Below, one piece after another: positions 35,503 through 43,795 of a DNA stretch of 64,000 nucleotides (its first letter is position 1; the number at the start of each line of letters is the position of its first letter). The stretch covers positions 2,245,001-2,309,000 of the forward strand of contig NZ_CP014595.1 of the NCBI RefSeq assembly GCF_001687105.1. The letters are read 5' to 3'. Made by a program: the position numbers and the translations under genes. The DNA is from Salipiger sp. CCB-MM3 (GTDB lineage: Bacteria; Pseudomonadota; Alphaproteobacteria; Rhodobacterales; Rhodobacteraceae). Under the pieces are notes generated by a model that was not told the origin of the DNA, did not search any database, and saw only the letters and a program-made list of their open reading frames with translations.

Positions 35503-36498
35503 ATGAAACATAAAGCATTCTCCCTTCTCGCATTCGCCGCCGCGGGCGTGCTTGGCGCTTCAGCAGCCAGCGCTCAGGTCAGCCTCACCTTCGGCGGCAT
35601 CAACCCGCCGGGCGCGCCGGTCACGCAAGCGTCGAAGCGTTTCGCCGAACTGGTGAACGAGCGCACCGAGGGCCGCGTTCACGTCGATTTCTACGAAGGC
35701 TCGCAGCTTGGCTCCGGCCCCGCGCAGATCGAGGCCATGTCCGCCGGTGCGCAGGACGGCTACATCTCGTCGGGCTCCAATGCGTCGAACCTCGTCAAGG
35801 AATTCGGCGTCGTCGACATTCCCTTCGTCTTCGAAAGCCAGGATCACTTCCTGAAGTTCATGGAAAGCGATCTGGCCAATGGCCTCAAGGACGAGCTGCG
35901 TGACGATTTCAACGTGCGCATCCTCGCCACCAACTGGTTCCGCCTGCCGCGCGTGTTCATGACCAAGGGCGCCTGCGTGGAAACGCCCGAGGATATCGCT
36001 GGCAAGCGCGTGCGCTCGCCCAACCTGCCGATGTTCATCGCGGGCTGGGAAGCGGTGGGCACCGTGCCGGTGACCATCTCCTACGGCGAGACCTACATGG
36101 GCCTCAGCCAAGGCGTTGCCGATATGGCGGAAAGCGCGGGCGAGCAGGTCTATTCGTCGAAGTTCTACGAAGTGCTGCCCTATGTGACCGACGCGCAGAT
36201 GATGTATCCGCAGAACTCGGTCTACATCGCCGAAAGCTCGTTCCAGCAGCTGTCGGACGAGGACAAGGAGATCGTCACCAAGGCGGCAGAGGACGCGGGC
36301 GATTACTTCGTCTCGCTGGTCGAAGAGCAGACCGCACCGAACCGCGAGACCATGGAAGCCGAAGGCGTCACCTTCTGCGACATGTCCGCCGAGACCCGCG
36401 AAGCCTTTGCCGCGAAAGTCGCCGAGTCGGTGCCCTCCTTCGAGGAAGAGGGGCTGCTGCCCGAGGGTTGGTGGAATCAGATCCAGGCGATGAAGTGA
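35503..36498 (+). CDS. TRAP transporter substrate-binding protein (DctP, second system)
   Basis: 331 residues. A Sec signal peptide runs to ASA before QVSLTFGG (cleavage near residue 24). The mature protein has the DctP fold with the conserved FRLPRVFMT segment containing the ligand Arg. ATG 35503 is preceded by AGGAAC and starts the signal peptide. It is followed by a strong intercistronic stem-loop and then by dctQ and dctM. Confidence 0.92.
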   Translation: MKHKAFSLLAFAAAGVLGASAASAQVSLTFGGINPPGAPVTQASKRFAELVNERTEGRVHVDFYEGSQLGSGPAQIEAMSAGAQDGYISSGSNASNLVKEFGVVDIPFVFESQDHFLKFMESDLANGLKDELRDDFNVRILATNWFRLPRVFMTKGACVETPEDIAGKRVRSPNLPMFIAGWEAVGTVPVTISYGETYMGLSQGVADMAESAGEQVYSSKFYEVLPYVTDAQMMYPQNSVYIAESSFQQLSDEDKEIVTKAAEDAGDYFVSLVEEQTAPNRETMEAEGVTFCDMSAETREAFAAKVAESVPSFEEEGLLPEGWWNQIQAMK

Positions 36499-36522
36499 TC
36501 CGCCACACTGCCTGAAACACTC

Positions 36523-36547
36523 TCGCGGGCCATGTTCCGGCCCGCGA
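36523..36547 (+). other. Intercistronic hairpin between dctP and dctQ
   Basis: TCGCGGGCC (36523-36531) and GGCCCGCGA (36539-36547) form a perfect 9-bp stem with a 7-nt loop, 24 nt after the dctP stop. With no T tract it is better read as an mRNA-stabilising or partial-attenuation element. Such an element would give more binding protein than permease. Confidence 0.6.
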
Positions 36548-36569
36548 CCCCAACCCCTCGGACCCTGCC

Positions 36570-37067
36570 ATGACCAAGCTTTTTTCCGGTCTGCACCGGG
36601 CCACGCTGTGGCTCTGCGCGGCGCTGGCGGTGGCGATCATCGGGGCGCTCAGCGTCCAGATCGTCTCGCGCTATGTGTTCAACGCGCCGGTGCATATGAC
36701 CGATGACATCGCAGAGATCTCGCTGATCTGGATGACCTTTCTCGGGGCGGCCCTCGTCTACCGAGAGGGCGGCCACATTGGGCTGGACGTGATGTCTTCC
36801 GTTCTTCCTGCTGCCGCGCACCGGGCGCTGCGCGTCGCGCTGCACGTGCTGGTGATCGCCGTGCTGGCCTATGTGCTGACGCAGGTGCGGCAGCTGCAGC
36901 CGCTGATGTCGCGGCTGGAGTTCGGCACCGTTCCGAACGGGCCGCTTACCTCGAAATTCATGCTCATCCTTCTGCCCTTCGGGCTGGGCGCTGCCATGAC
37001 GATCCTCTTCGCCCTCGAGGCGATCTGGGCCGAACTGCGCGGCGAGAAGGTGGAGGCCGATATATGA
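36570..37067 (+). CDS. TRAP transporter small permease (DctQ, second system)
   Basis: 165 residues, four membrane segments, with the family segment DIAEISLIWMTFLGAALVYREG. It overlaps dctM by 4 nt (ATGA), so their translation is coupled. Confidence 0.9.
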   Translation: MTKLFSGLHRATLWLCAALAVAIIGALSVQIVSRYVFNAPVHMTDDIAEISLIWMTFLGAALVYREGGHIGLDVMSSVLPAAAHRALRVALHVLVIAVLAYVLTQVRQLQPLMSRLEFGTVPNGPLTSKFMLILLPFGLGAAMTILFALEAIWAELRGEKVEADI

Positions 37068-38353
37068 CCACCGCGATCTTTCTGATCTCCTTTTTCGGCC
37101 TGCTGATCCTCGGCCTGCCGGTCGCCTACACCATGCTGGTCACCTCGGCGGTGTATATCCTGATGGCGGGCCTGCCCGAGATTCAGCTGACCATGCGCGC
37201 CTCGGGCGGCATCGAGAGCTTCTCGCTGCTGGCGATCCCGATGTTCCTGCTGGCCGGCAACCTGATGAACGGCATGGGCGTCACCGAGCGCATCTTCAAT
37301 TTCGCCGGCGTTCTGGTGCGCCATATCACCGGCGGTCTGGGCCATGTGAACGTCGTTGCCTCGATCCTCTTCGCGGGCATGTCGGGCTCGGCTGTCGCCG
37401 ACGCGGGCGGTCTCGGCGCTGTCGAGATCAAGGCGATGGAGCAGGCGGGCTATTCCAAGCGCTTCTCTGCCGCGGTCACCGCCGCCTCGGCCACCATGGG
37501 GCCGATCATCCCGCCGTCGATCACGCTGGTGGTCTATGGCTTCCTTGCCGAAGAATCCGTGGGGCGGCTGTTCCTTGGCGGCGCGCTGCCGGGTCTGCTG
37601 ACGGGCTTTGCCCTGATGGTGATCATCTACGTGCTGGTGGTGACCGGGCGCGAGGACGCGCCGCGTCTGCCGCGTGCCAGCTTCTCGGAAGTGGTCAGCG
37701 CCTTCTGGGCCGCGCTTCCGGCGCTGATGGCCCCGGTGATCCTGCTGGGCGGCATCCTTGCCGGGGTGTTCACCCCGACCGAGGCGTCGGTGGTCGTGGT
37801 GCTCTATATCCTCGTGATCGGCTCGATCTCGATGGGCTTTGACCGGGCGCTGATCGTCGAGGCGCTGCTGGGCACCGTGCGCACCTCGGCTTCGACCCTC
37901 TTCATCATCGCCGTCTCTGCGGTGTTCGGATGGATCATCTCGATCCAGCGGCTGCCGATCGAGATGGTGAACATGATGCAGGAGCTCTTCGTGTCGAAGG
38001 CCGCCGCCATCGCGCTGATCATCGTGATCCTGCTGATCGTCGGCATGTTCATGGAGGTGCTGGCCGCGTTGGTGCTGCTGGTCCCGACGCTGCTCGCCAT
38101 CGCCTCGAGCTTCGACATCGACACCGTGCATCTTGGTGTCACCGTCGTGGTGACCATGATGATCGGCACCATCACACCGCCTGTCGGCCTTGTGCTCTAC
38201 ACCGTGATGACGGTGGCGCGCGTCGGCATGGGCGAACTCACCCGGGCGCTGGCCCCATTCTATGTCGCGATGATCGTGGTGGCGCTGCTTGTCGCCTTCG
38301 TGCCGCAGATCACGCTCTTCCTTCCCGACCTGCTGATGCCGACGGCTCAGTAA
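37064..38353 (+). CDS. TRAP transporter large permease (DctM, second system)
   Basis: 429 residues with about 12 membrane segments. Motifs AGNLMNGMGVTERIF, FAGMSGSAVADAGGLGAVEIKAM and GTITPPVGLVLY are the same as in the first TRAP system but the sequence is otherwise clearly divergent. It is followed 27 nt later by hyuA, so uptake and hydrolysis genes are in one operon. Confidence 0.94.
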   Translation: MTTAIFLISFFGLLILGLPVAYTMLVTSAVYILMAGLPEIQLTMRASGGIESFSLLAIPMFLLAGNLMNGMGVTERIFNFAGVLVRHITGGLGHVNVVASILFAGMSGSAVADAGGLGAVEIKAMEQAGYSKRFSAAVTAASATMGPIIPPSITLVVYGFLAEESVGRLFLGGALPGLLTGFALMVIIYVLVVTGREDAPRLPRASFSEVVSAFWAALPALMAPVILLGGILAGVFTPTEASVVVVLYILVIGSISMGFDRALIVEALLGTVRTSASTLFIIAVSAVFGWIISIQRLPIEMVNMMQELFVSKAAAIALIIVILLIVGMFMEVLAALVLLVPTLLAIASSFDIDTVHLGVTVVVTMMIGTITPPVGLVLYTVMTVARVGMGELTRALAPFYVAMIVVALLVAFVPQITLFLPDLLMPTAQ

Positions 38354-38380
38354 GGCGCAGATTGCAAAGGACCCAACGCA

Positions 38381-40405
38381 ATGTACCGTATCGGCTTCGA
38401 TGTGGGAGGCACTTTCACCGACTTCACGGCGCTTGAGACCGGAAGCGGCAAGGCCATCCACTTCAAGACCTCCTCCACCCCGCATGATCCCTCCGAGGCG
38501 ATCGAAACTGGCCTGCGCCACTATGTCGAGGAACTGGGCGTCGCGCCCGAGGACTTCGAGTTCGTTGGCCATGGCACCACCGTTGCCACCAATATGGTGA
38601 TCGAGCGCCGCGGCGTGCCGACCGGGCTGATCACCAGCAAGGGCGCACGCGACGTGCTCGAGATCGGTCGCCAGACCCGCCCGCACCTCTACGACTACGC
38701 GATCACCAAGCCCGAGCCGCTGGTCGAGCGCTACATGGCGCTGGAAGTGACCGAGCGGCTGAACGCCAACGGCGACGTGCTGCAGCCGCTCGACGAGGCC
38801 GAGGTCCGCGCGGCGGCGGAGACGCTGCGCGACGCCGGGGCCGAAGCGGTGGCGGTGTGCTTCCTGCATGCCTATCGCGATGGCCGGCACGAGCGCCGCG
38901 CCGCCGAGATCGTGCGCGAGGTGCTGCCGGATGCCTATGTCTCGATCTCTTCCGAGGTGCTGCCCGAATTCCGCGAGTTCGAGCGTTTCTCGACCACAGT
39001 GATCAACGCCTATGTCGGCCCGCGCATGGATCGCTACCTCGAGCGTTTCCTGCAGCGTCTTGCCGACATCGGCATCAAGAACGCGCCGCGCACCATCCAT
39101 TCCAACGGCGGGCTGATGTCGGTGGACACCGTGCGCAGCTTCCCGGTACGCACCTGTCTGTCGGGCCCCGCTGCGGGTGTGGTCGGCGCAGCCAAGGTCG
39201 CAGGCATCTCGGGCTATCCCAACATCGTCACCTATGACGTTGGCGGCACCTCCACCGATGTGTCGCTGGTCGAGGGCGGACGCCCGGCCTTCACCACCTC
39301 GCGGCTGGTCGCCGACTACCCGGTGCGCTGCCCGATGCTCGACATCAACGTGATCGGCGCGGGCGGCGGCTCGATTGCCGGGCTCGACGATGCCGGGGCG
39401 CTGAAAGTGGGGCCGCGGTCTGCGGGCGCCTATCCGGGGCCGGTGGCCTACGGGCAGGGCGGCACCGAGCCGACCACCACCGACGCCAACCTCGTGCTTG
39501 GACGGCTGGACAGCGACACGCTGCTCTCGGGCCGCATGCAGGTGGACAAACAGGCCTCGCGCGATGCCATCGAGACGCAGATCGCCAAGCCGCTCGGCCT
39601 GACGGTCGAAGAGGCGGCGCTGGGTATCCTGCGCATCGCCGTCGCCAACATGGGCCGCGCGATCCGCGCCGTGTCCACCGAGAAGGGCCACCGTCTGCAG
39701 GACTTCGCGCTCTTCGCCTATGGCGGCGCGGGTCCGCTGCACGCCGCTGCCGTGGCGGTAGAGACCGGCATGAAGACGGTGATCGTTCCCGCCCAGCCCG
39801 GCACCATGTGCGCCCGCGGCATCCTGCTGTCGGACGTCGGCTTTGACTTCGTGCGCACCGGCGTGTCCAACGCCACGCCCGAAAGCTGGCCCGCCATTGG
39901 CGCGGCCTTCAAGGAGATGCTGAAGGACGGTCAGGACTGGCTGACCGGCGAAGGCGTGCCGGAAGACCGCCGCTCGATGCAATATGTGGTCGACGCGCGC
40001 TATGACGGTCAGAACCACGAAGTGCAGGTGACGCTGGAGAGTGCCGACGCGGCTTATGACACCTTCCTCGAAGGCTTCCGCGCCGCGCACCGGCAAGAAT
40101 ACGGCTATGACATCGAGGACCGCGCGGTCGAGATCGTCAACCTGCGGCTTTCGGTGAAGGGCGCTTCGGCGGCTGCGCCGGATGCCGAATACACCGCGAC
40201 CGAGGGCGATCCGACGCTCGGCGCGCGGCAGGTGTATTTCGAAGGCGGCTGGTATGAGACCACCATCTACGAGCGCGCCCGCCTTCCGGTCGGCCCCTAT
40301 GTCGAGGGCCCGGCCATCATTCAGGAAATGTCCTCGACCACCATCGTGGAGCCCGGCCAGCGGCTGCGCGTGGACGGCTCGGGCACCATGATCATCGAGG
40401 TCTGA
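38381..40405 (+). CDS. Hydantoinase/oxoprolinase family protein, HyuA subunit (copy 2)
   Basis: 674 residues. The N-terminal FDVGGTFTDF and internal YDVGGTSTDVSLV mark the ASKHA ATP-binding fold. It is 25 residues shorter than copy 1 and clearly diverged from it. Together with HyuB it should cleave a cyclic amide at the expense of ATP in the cytoplasm. It lies between dctM and hyuB; spacing to hyuB is 3 nt. The TRAP partner suggests an acidic substrate such as 5-oxoproline or a carboxylated hydantoin; this is inference. Confidence 0.9.
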   Translation: MYRIGFDVGGTFTDFTALETGSGKAIHFKTSSTPHDPSEAIETGLRHYVEELGVAPEDFEFVGHGTTVATNMVIERRGVPTGLITSKGARDVLEIGRQTRPHLYDYAITKPEPLVERYMALEVTERLNANGDVLQPLDEAEVRAAAETLRDAGAEAVAVCFLHAYRDGRHERRAAEIVREVLPDAYVSISSEVLPEFREFERFSTTVINAYVGPRMDRYLERFLQRLADIGIKNAPRTIHSNGGLMSVDTVRSFPVRTCLSGPAAGVVGAAKVAGISGYPNIVTYDVGGTSTDVSLVEGGRPAFTTSRLVADYPVRCPMLDINVIGAGGGSIAGLDDAGALKVGPRSAGAYPGPVAYGQGGTEPTTTDANLVLGRLDSDTLLSGRMQVDKQASRDAIETQIAKPLGLTVEEAALGILRIAVANMGRAIRAVSTEKGHRLQDFALFAYGGAGPLHAAAVAVETGMKTVIVPAQPGTMCARGILLSDVGFDFVRTGVSNATPESWPAIGAAFKEMLKDGQDWLTGEGVPEDRRSMQYVVDARYDGQNHEVQVTLESADAAYDTFLEGFRAAHRQEYGYDIEDRAVEIVNLRLSVKGASAAAPDAEYTATEGDPTLGARQVYFEGGWYETTIYERARLPVGPYVEGPAIIQEMSSTTIVEPGQRLRVDGSGTMIIEV

Positions 40406-40408
40406 CCC

Positions 40409-42142
40409 ATGAGCGACACAAGCAAAAGCGACGCAAGCAAACCCGCCCTTTCCGACCCCATCGCCATGGAGGTCTTTACCAACCGGCTGCTCGCGGTCGC
40501 CGACGAGATCGGCACCTCGATGATCCGGGCCTCCTTCTCGTCGAACATCAAAGAGCGCAAGGACTGCTCGGTGGCGCTGTTCTCGGCGGATGGCCGGCTC
40601 ATCGCGCAGGCCAGCCACATCCCGCTGCACCTCGGCTCGCTGATGGGCTCGGTCAACGCGGTGCTGAAGGCCTATCCGATCGAAAAGATGGTCGAGGGCG
40701 ACGTCTTCATCTGCAACGATCCCTATGTTGCCGGTGGCACCCACACGCCCGATATCTCGGTGATCACCCCGGTGTTCGCGGGCGGGCGGCTGCGCTACTT
40801 CACCGCCAACATCGGCCACCACTCGGATGTCGGCGGTACGGTGCCGGGCTCGATCCACGGCGGCGCCACCTCGATCTTCGAAGAGGGCCTGCGCCTGCCG
40901 GTGATGAAGCTGTTCCGCGCGGGCGAGCTTGACGAAGACCTGCTGCGGATGATCTCGCTGAACTCGCGGTCTTCCGAGGAACGCTGGCTCGACATCAAGG
41001 TGCAGGCGGCGGCGAACGAGCGCGGCGCGCGGCTGATGCGCGAGCTGGCCGACACGCTGGGGGCGGACAAGGTCGACGCGCTGGTTGAAGACCTCTTCGC
41101 CTATACCGCGCAGCGCCTGCGCAACCGTATCTCGGAAATGGCTGACGGCACCGCCAGCTTCCATTCCAAGATCGAGAGCGACGGCCTCGGCCCGGTCGAA
41201 GTGCCGATCCAAGCCAATGTCACCGTCAAGGGCGACCGGCTGATCGTCGATTTCGAAGGCACCGGCCCGCAGGCGCGCGGCGGTCTCAACGTGGTGGCCT
41301 CGGCGCTCAATGCCTCGGTCTACTATGTGGTCAAGACGCTGCTCGATCCCTACCTGCTGCCCAACTCGGGCATGTTCGACGGTGTCGAGATATCGGCCCC
41401 CGAAGGCAGCCTGCTGAACCCGCGCCAGCCCGCGGCCACCGGCGCCCGCTCGATCACCTGCAACAAGGTGGTGCGCGCCCTGATCGGGGCCTTCTCGCAG
41501 TTGCTGCCCGAGGATCGCGGACAGGCGGCGGGGCAGGACATCGTTCCGGTCATGGTCTTTGCTGGCAAGCGCCGGGGCCGTGACGAGGGCTATGTCTATC
41601 TCGAATCCATCGGCGGCGGCGCAGGCGCGCGGGCGCTCGGCAACGGCATGGACGGGGTACATGTGCATGTCACCAACTCCTCGAACCTGCCGATCGAGCC
41701 ACTGGAGATCGAATATGATCTGCTGGTCGATGAATACGCGCTGGTCGAGGACAGCTCGGGCGCGGGCCGCTATCGCGGCGGCATGGGCATCGCCCGGCAG
41801 ATCTCGGCGCCTAATGGCGGGGTGATCTTCACCGCCCGTTCGGACGGGCACCGCGAGGGCGCTCCGGGGGCCAAGGGCGGCAGCGCCGGGCGCGAGGCGC
41901 ATCTGGTCAAGAATCCCGGCAGCAACCACGCCGAGGAACTGAGCCCGATGATCGCCGGTCTCAGCCTTGGTGCGGGCGAAAGCGTGCGGCTCGAAACCCC
42001 CGGCGGCGGCGGCTACGGCGCCCCGGCGGAGCGCGATCCCGCAGAGCTTGGGCGCGACCTGCGCGACGGGCGGATGAGCCGTGAGAAAGCCGAAGAGCTT
42101 TACGGCAAGGAGATGCTCGAAAAGGCGCTCGACCGCGCCTGA
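40409..42142 (+). CDS. Hydantoinase/oxoprolinase family protein, HyuB subunit (copy 2)
   Basis: 577 residues, about 40 longer than copy 1. Shared landmarks: RASFSSNIKERKDCSVALFS, ICNDPYVAGGTHTPD, YVYLESIGGGAGAR and the C-terminal Gly-rich TPGGGGYG. The extra length is a C-terminal tail with PAELGRDLRDGRMSREKAEE. It is the last gene of the FAD-TRAP-HyuAB operon and is followed by a strong terminator. Confidence 0.9.
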   Translation: MSDTSKSDASKPALSDPIAMEVFTNRLLAVADEIGTSMIRASFSSNIKERKDCSVALFSADGRLIAQASHIPLHLGSLMGSVNAVLKAYPIEKMVEGDVFICNDPYVAGGTHTPDISVITPVFAGGRLRYFTANIGHHSDVGGTVPGSIHGGATSIFEEGLRLPVMKLFRAGELDEDLLRMISLNSRSSEERWLDIKVQAAANERGARLMRELADTLGADKVDALVEDLFAYTAQRLRNRISEMADGTASFHSKIESDGLGPVEVPIQANVTVKGDRLIVDFEGTGPQARGGLNVVASALNASVYYVVKTLLDPYLLPNSGMFDGVEISAPEGSLLNPRQPAATGARSITCNKVVRALIGAFSQLLPEDRGQAAGQDIVPVMVFAGKRRGRDEGYVYLESIGGGAGARALGNGMDGVHVHVTNSSNLPIEPLEIEYDLLVDEYALVEDSSGAGRYRGGMGIARQISAPNGGVIFTARSDGHREGAPGAKGGSAGREAHLVKNPGSNHAEELSPMIAGLSLGAGESVRLETPGGGGYGAPAERDPAELGRDLRDGRMSREKAEELYGKEMLEKALDRA

Positions 42143-42167
42143 GACGGCTTCCCTCGAGGGACAGTAG

Positions 42168-42202
42168 AACGCTCTCCGCTGCGGCGGGGAGCGTTTTCTT
42201 TT
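42168..42202 (+). terminator. Terminator of the hyuAB (copy 2) operon
   Basis: AACGCTC (42168-42174) pairs with GAGCGTT (42189-42195), extended inward by CCGC/GCGG, and is followed by TTCTTTT. It lies 26 nt after the hyuB stop. Confidence 0.85.
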
Positions 42203-42245
42203 GCGCCACTCTTGGGCGCGGGCGGGCTCAGCAAGGCGAGGGCAC

Positions 42246-42273
42246 AAAAAAAGCCCCCCGCAGGGCGGGGGGC
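42246..42273 (-). terminator. Terminator of the ridA operon
   Basis: On the minus strand GCCCCCC pairs with GGGGGGC (arms 42253-42259 and 42267-42273) and is followed by a run of seven T. It lies 30 nt after the ridA stop, back-to-back with the opposite-strand terminator. Confidence 0.88.
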
Positions 42274-42302
42274 AGTTCAGGGAGGTAAGGTTGAAGCAGG
42301 GC

Positions 42303-42647
42303 TTATTTCGCCGCGATGGTGGTGATCTCCACCAGCGTGCCCTTCGACAGTTCAGCGCCGCCGATATAGGCGCGGACCGGGAAGCTCTCGGGCGAGAGCC
42401 ATTCGGTCCATGCCGCGTTGAAGGCGTCTTTCTGATCGAAGGCGGCGGAATAGATGGTCACCGACAGCAGCTTGTCTTTCGAACTTCCAGCCTGAGCGAG
42501 CAGGTCTTCGAGCTTGCCGAAGATTTCCTCGGCTTGGCCCTTCATGTCCTTGCTCTTGTCGCTGGCCACCAGACCGCCGATGTAGATGGTGTCGCCGTGC
42601 TCGACGATGCGGTGGTGGATTTTGCCCTGGATGTGACGGGTGATCAT
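42303..42647 (-). CDS. RidA-family enamine/imine deaminase
   Basis: 114 residues, slightly shorter than typical RidA (about 128). The catalytic Arg is kept in FPVRAYIGG, and IYIGGLV and KLLSVTIYS match the family. RidA proteins hydrolyse reactive 2-imino/enamino acids to 2-oxoacids. It overlaps the upstream FAD dehydrogenase gene by 4 nt and has a consensus AAGGAG. Its role is very likely to hydrolyse the imine product of the three-subunit amine dehydrogenase in the same operon. Confidence 0.9.
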   Translation of the reverse strand: MITRHIQGKIHHRIVEHGDTIYIGGLVASDKSKDMKGQAEEIFGKLEDLLAQAGSSKDKLLSVTIYSAAFDQKDAFNAAWTEWLSPESFPVRAYIGGAELSKGTLVEITTIAAK

Positions 42648-43795
42648 GCAAGTCTCCTTGGTTGCGTAGCCGCCTCGGTGGGAGCCGAGAAGCGGGTGAT
42701 GTCGAAAGGGTCCAGCTCTGGAGCGAGCCGGCCCGTGTCGATGAGTTCGGCCATCAGCGCACCGGTTGCCGGGCCAAGCTGAAAGCCATGTGCGGAAAAG
42801 CCGAAGGCGTGAAAGGCGCTCTCGTGCCGCGACGAGCGGCCGATGATGGGCAGCCGGTCGGGCGTGCGCCCCTCGATTCCCGACCACGCGCGCTGCACCG
42901 TGGCGCCGCGCATGATCGGGAAGATGTCCTGCGCGGTGCGCGCGGTGAGGCGCAGCTCGCGAAAGTCGATATCGGTCCGGTTGCGGGCGGGATCGACCCG
43001 GCCGAGACGGGCGCCGCCGATCACCACCGTGCCATTTGCCATCTGCTTGAACGACAGCTGCCGCCGCGCCACGCCGATCACGGCGCTGCAGAAAGGGCGC
43101 ATGCGCTGGGTGACGATAATCAGCGGCGCGATGGCCTCTACCGGGGCCGTCTCGCCCAGCAGCTCGGCGATCCTGCCGCCCCATGCGCCAGCGCAGTTGA
43201 GCAGCTTGGCGCCGGTGTGGCGCCCGCTCTGCGTCTCCACGCGCCAGAGCCCGCGGCTGTGCTCGATCGCCGCCACCGCCTCGCCTTCGAGGATCGTCAC
43301 GCCGAGCGCGCGGGCGCGGCGAGCGAAGGCGGCGGTGGTCTGGGCGGGCATGGCAAATCCGTCCTCGGACAGCAGACCGCCGGTGCAGTGTTCGGAGACG
43401 GCGGGCACAAGCGCCCGCAACTCGGCGCGGTCAATCAGCCGTTCGTGGGTATGCCCGGCCTCCTGCATCCGGGTGACGCGGGCGGCGAGCACCTCCATAT
43501 CGGCATCGCCTTCAGCGACCTTAATGCCCGGCACCGGCTGAAAGCCGCAGTCGTCCTGAACAATCTGCGACATCCGATGCCACATCTGCATCGACAGGTT
43601 CGCCAGCGGAACCTCTGCAAGGTCGCGCCACAACCGCCGCACCCCACCAGCGTTCGCGCCCGAGGCATGGCGGCCCACGCTGTCCTTCTCCAGAAGGGTC
43701 ACGCGCAGGCCACGCTCGGCGGCAAACATCGCGGCGGCGCAGCCGTGCAGCCCGCCGCCGATGACCAGCAGATCGGATGCCGCACCCGAGGTCAT
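42644..43795 (-). CDS. FAD-dependent oxidoreductase, catalytic subunit (OoxB/HcnC-like)
   Basis: 383 residues. The N-terminal FAD motif VIGGGLHGCAAA and DAO-fold signature segments (GRHASGANAGGV, SGIEGRTPDRLPIIG) are present, ending in GFSAHGFQLGP. In opine oxidase, hydrogen cyanide synthase and D-hydroxyproline dehydrogenase this subunit carries the amine-oxidising flavin. It overlaps the genes on both sides by 4 nt, consistent with a stoichiometric complex with the following subunits. Substrate unknown. Confidence 0.87.
   Translation of the reverse strand: MTSGAASDLLVIGGGLHGCAAAMFAAERGLRVTLLEKDSVGRHASGANAGGVRRLWRDLAEVPLANLSMQMWHRMSQIVQDDCGFQPVPGIKVAEGDADMEVLAARVTRMQEAGHTHERLIDRAELRALVPAVSEHCTGGLLSEDGFAMPAQTTAAFARRARALGVTILEGEAVAAIEHSRGLWRVETQSGRHTGAKLLNCAGAWGGRIAELLGETAPVEAIAPLIIVTQRMRPFCSAVIGVARRQLSFKQMANGTVVIGGARLGRVDPARNRTDIDFRELRLTARTAQDIFPIMRGATVQRAWSGIEGRTPDRLPIIGRSSRHESAFHAFGFSAHGFQLGPATGALMAELIDTGRLAPELDPFDITRFSAPTEAATQPRRLA

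Noticed and set aside
36869..42247. Open frame of 1,792 codons on the minus strand, antisense to dctQ, dctM, hyuA and hyuB copy 2
   Set aside because: It is the mirror of high-GC codon bias in the sense genes. The translation is rich in Arg, His, Asp and Gly with no domain, and the sense proteins are clear families.
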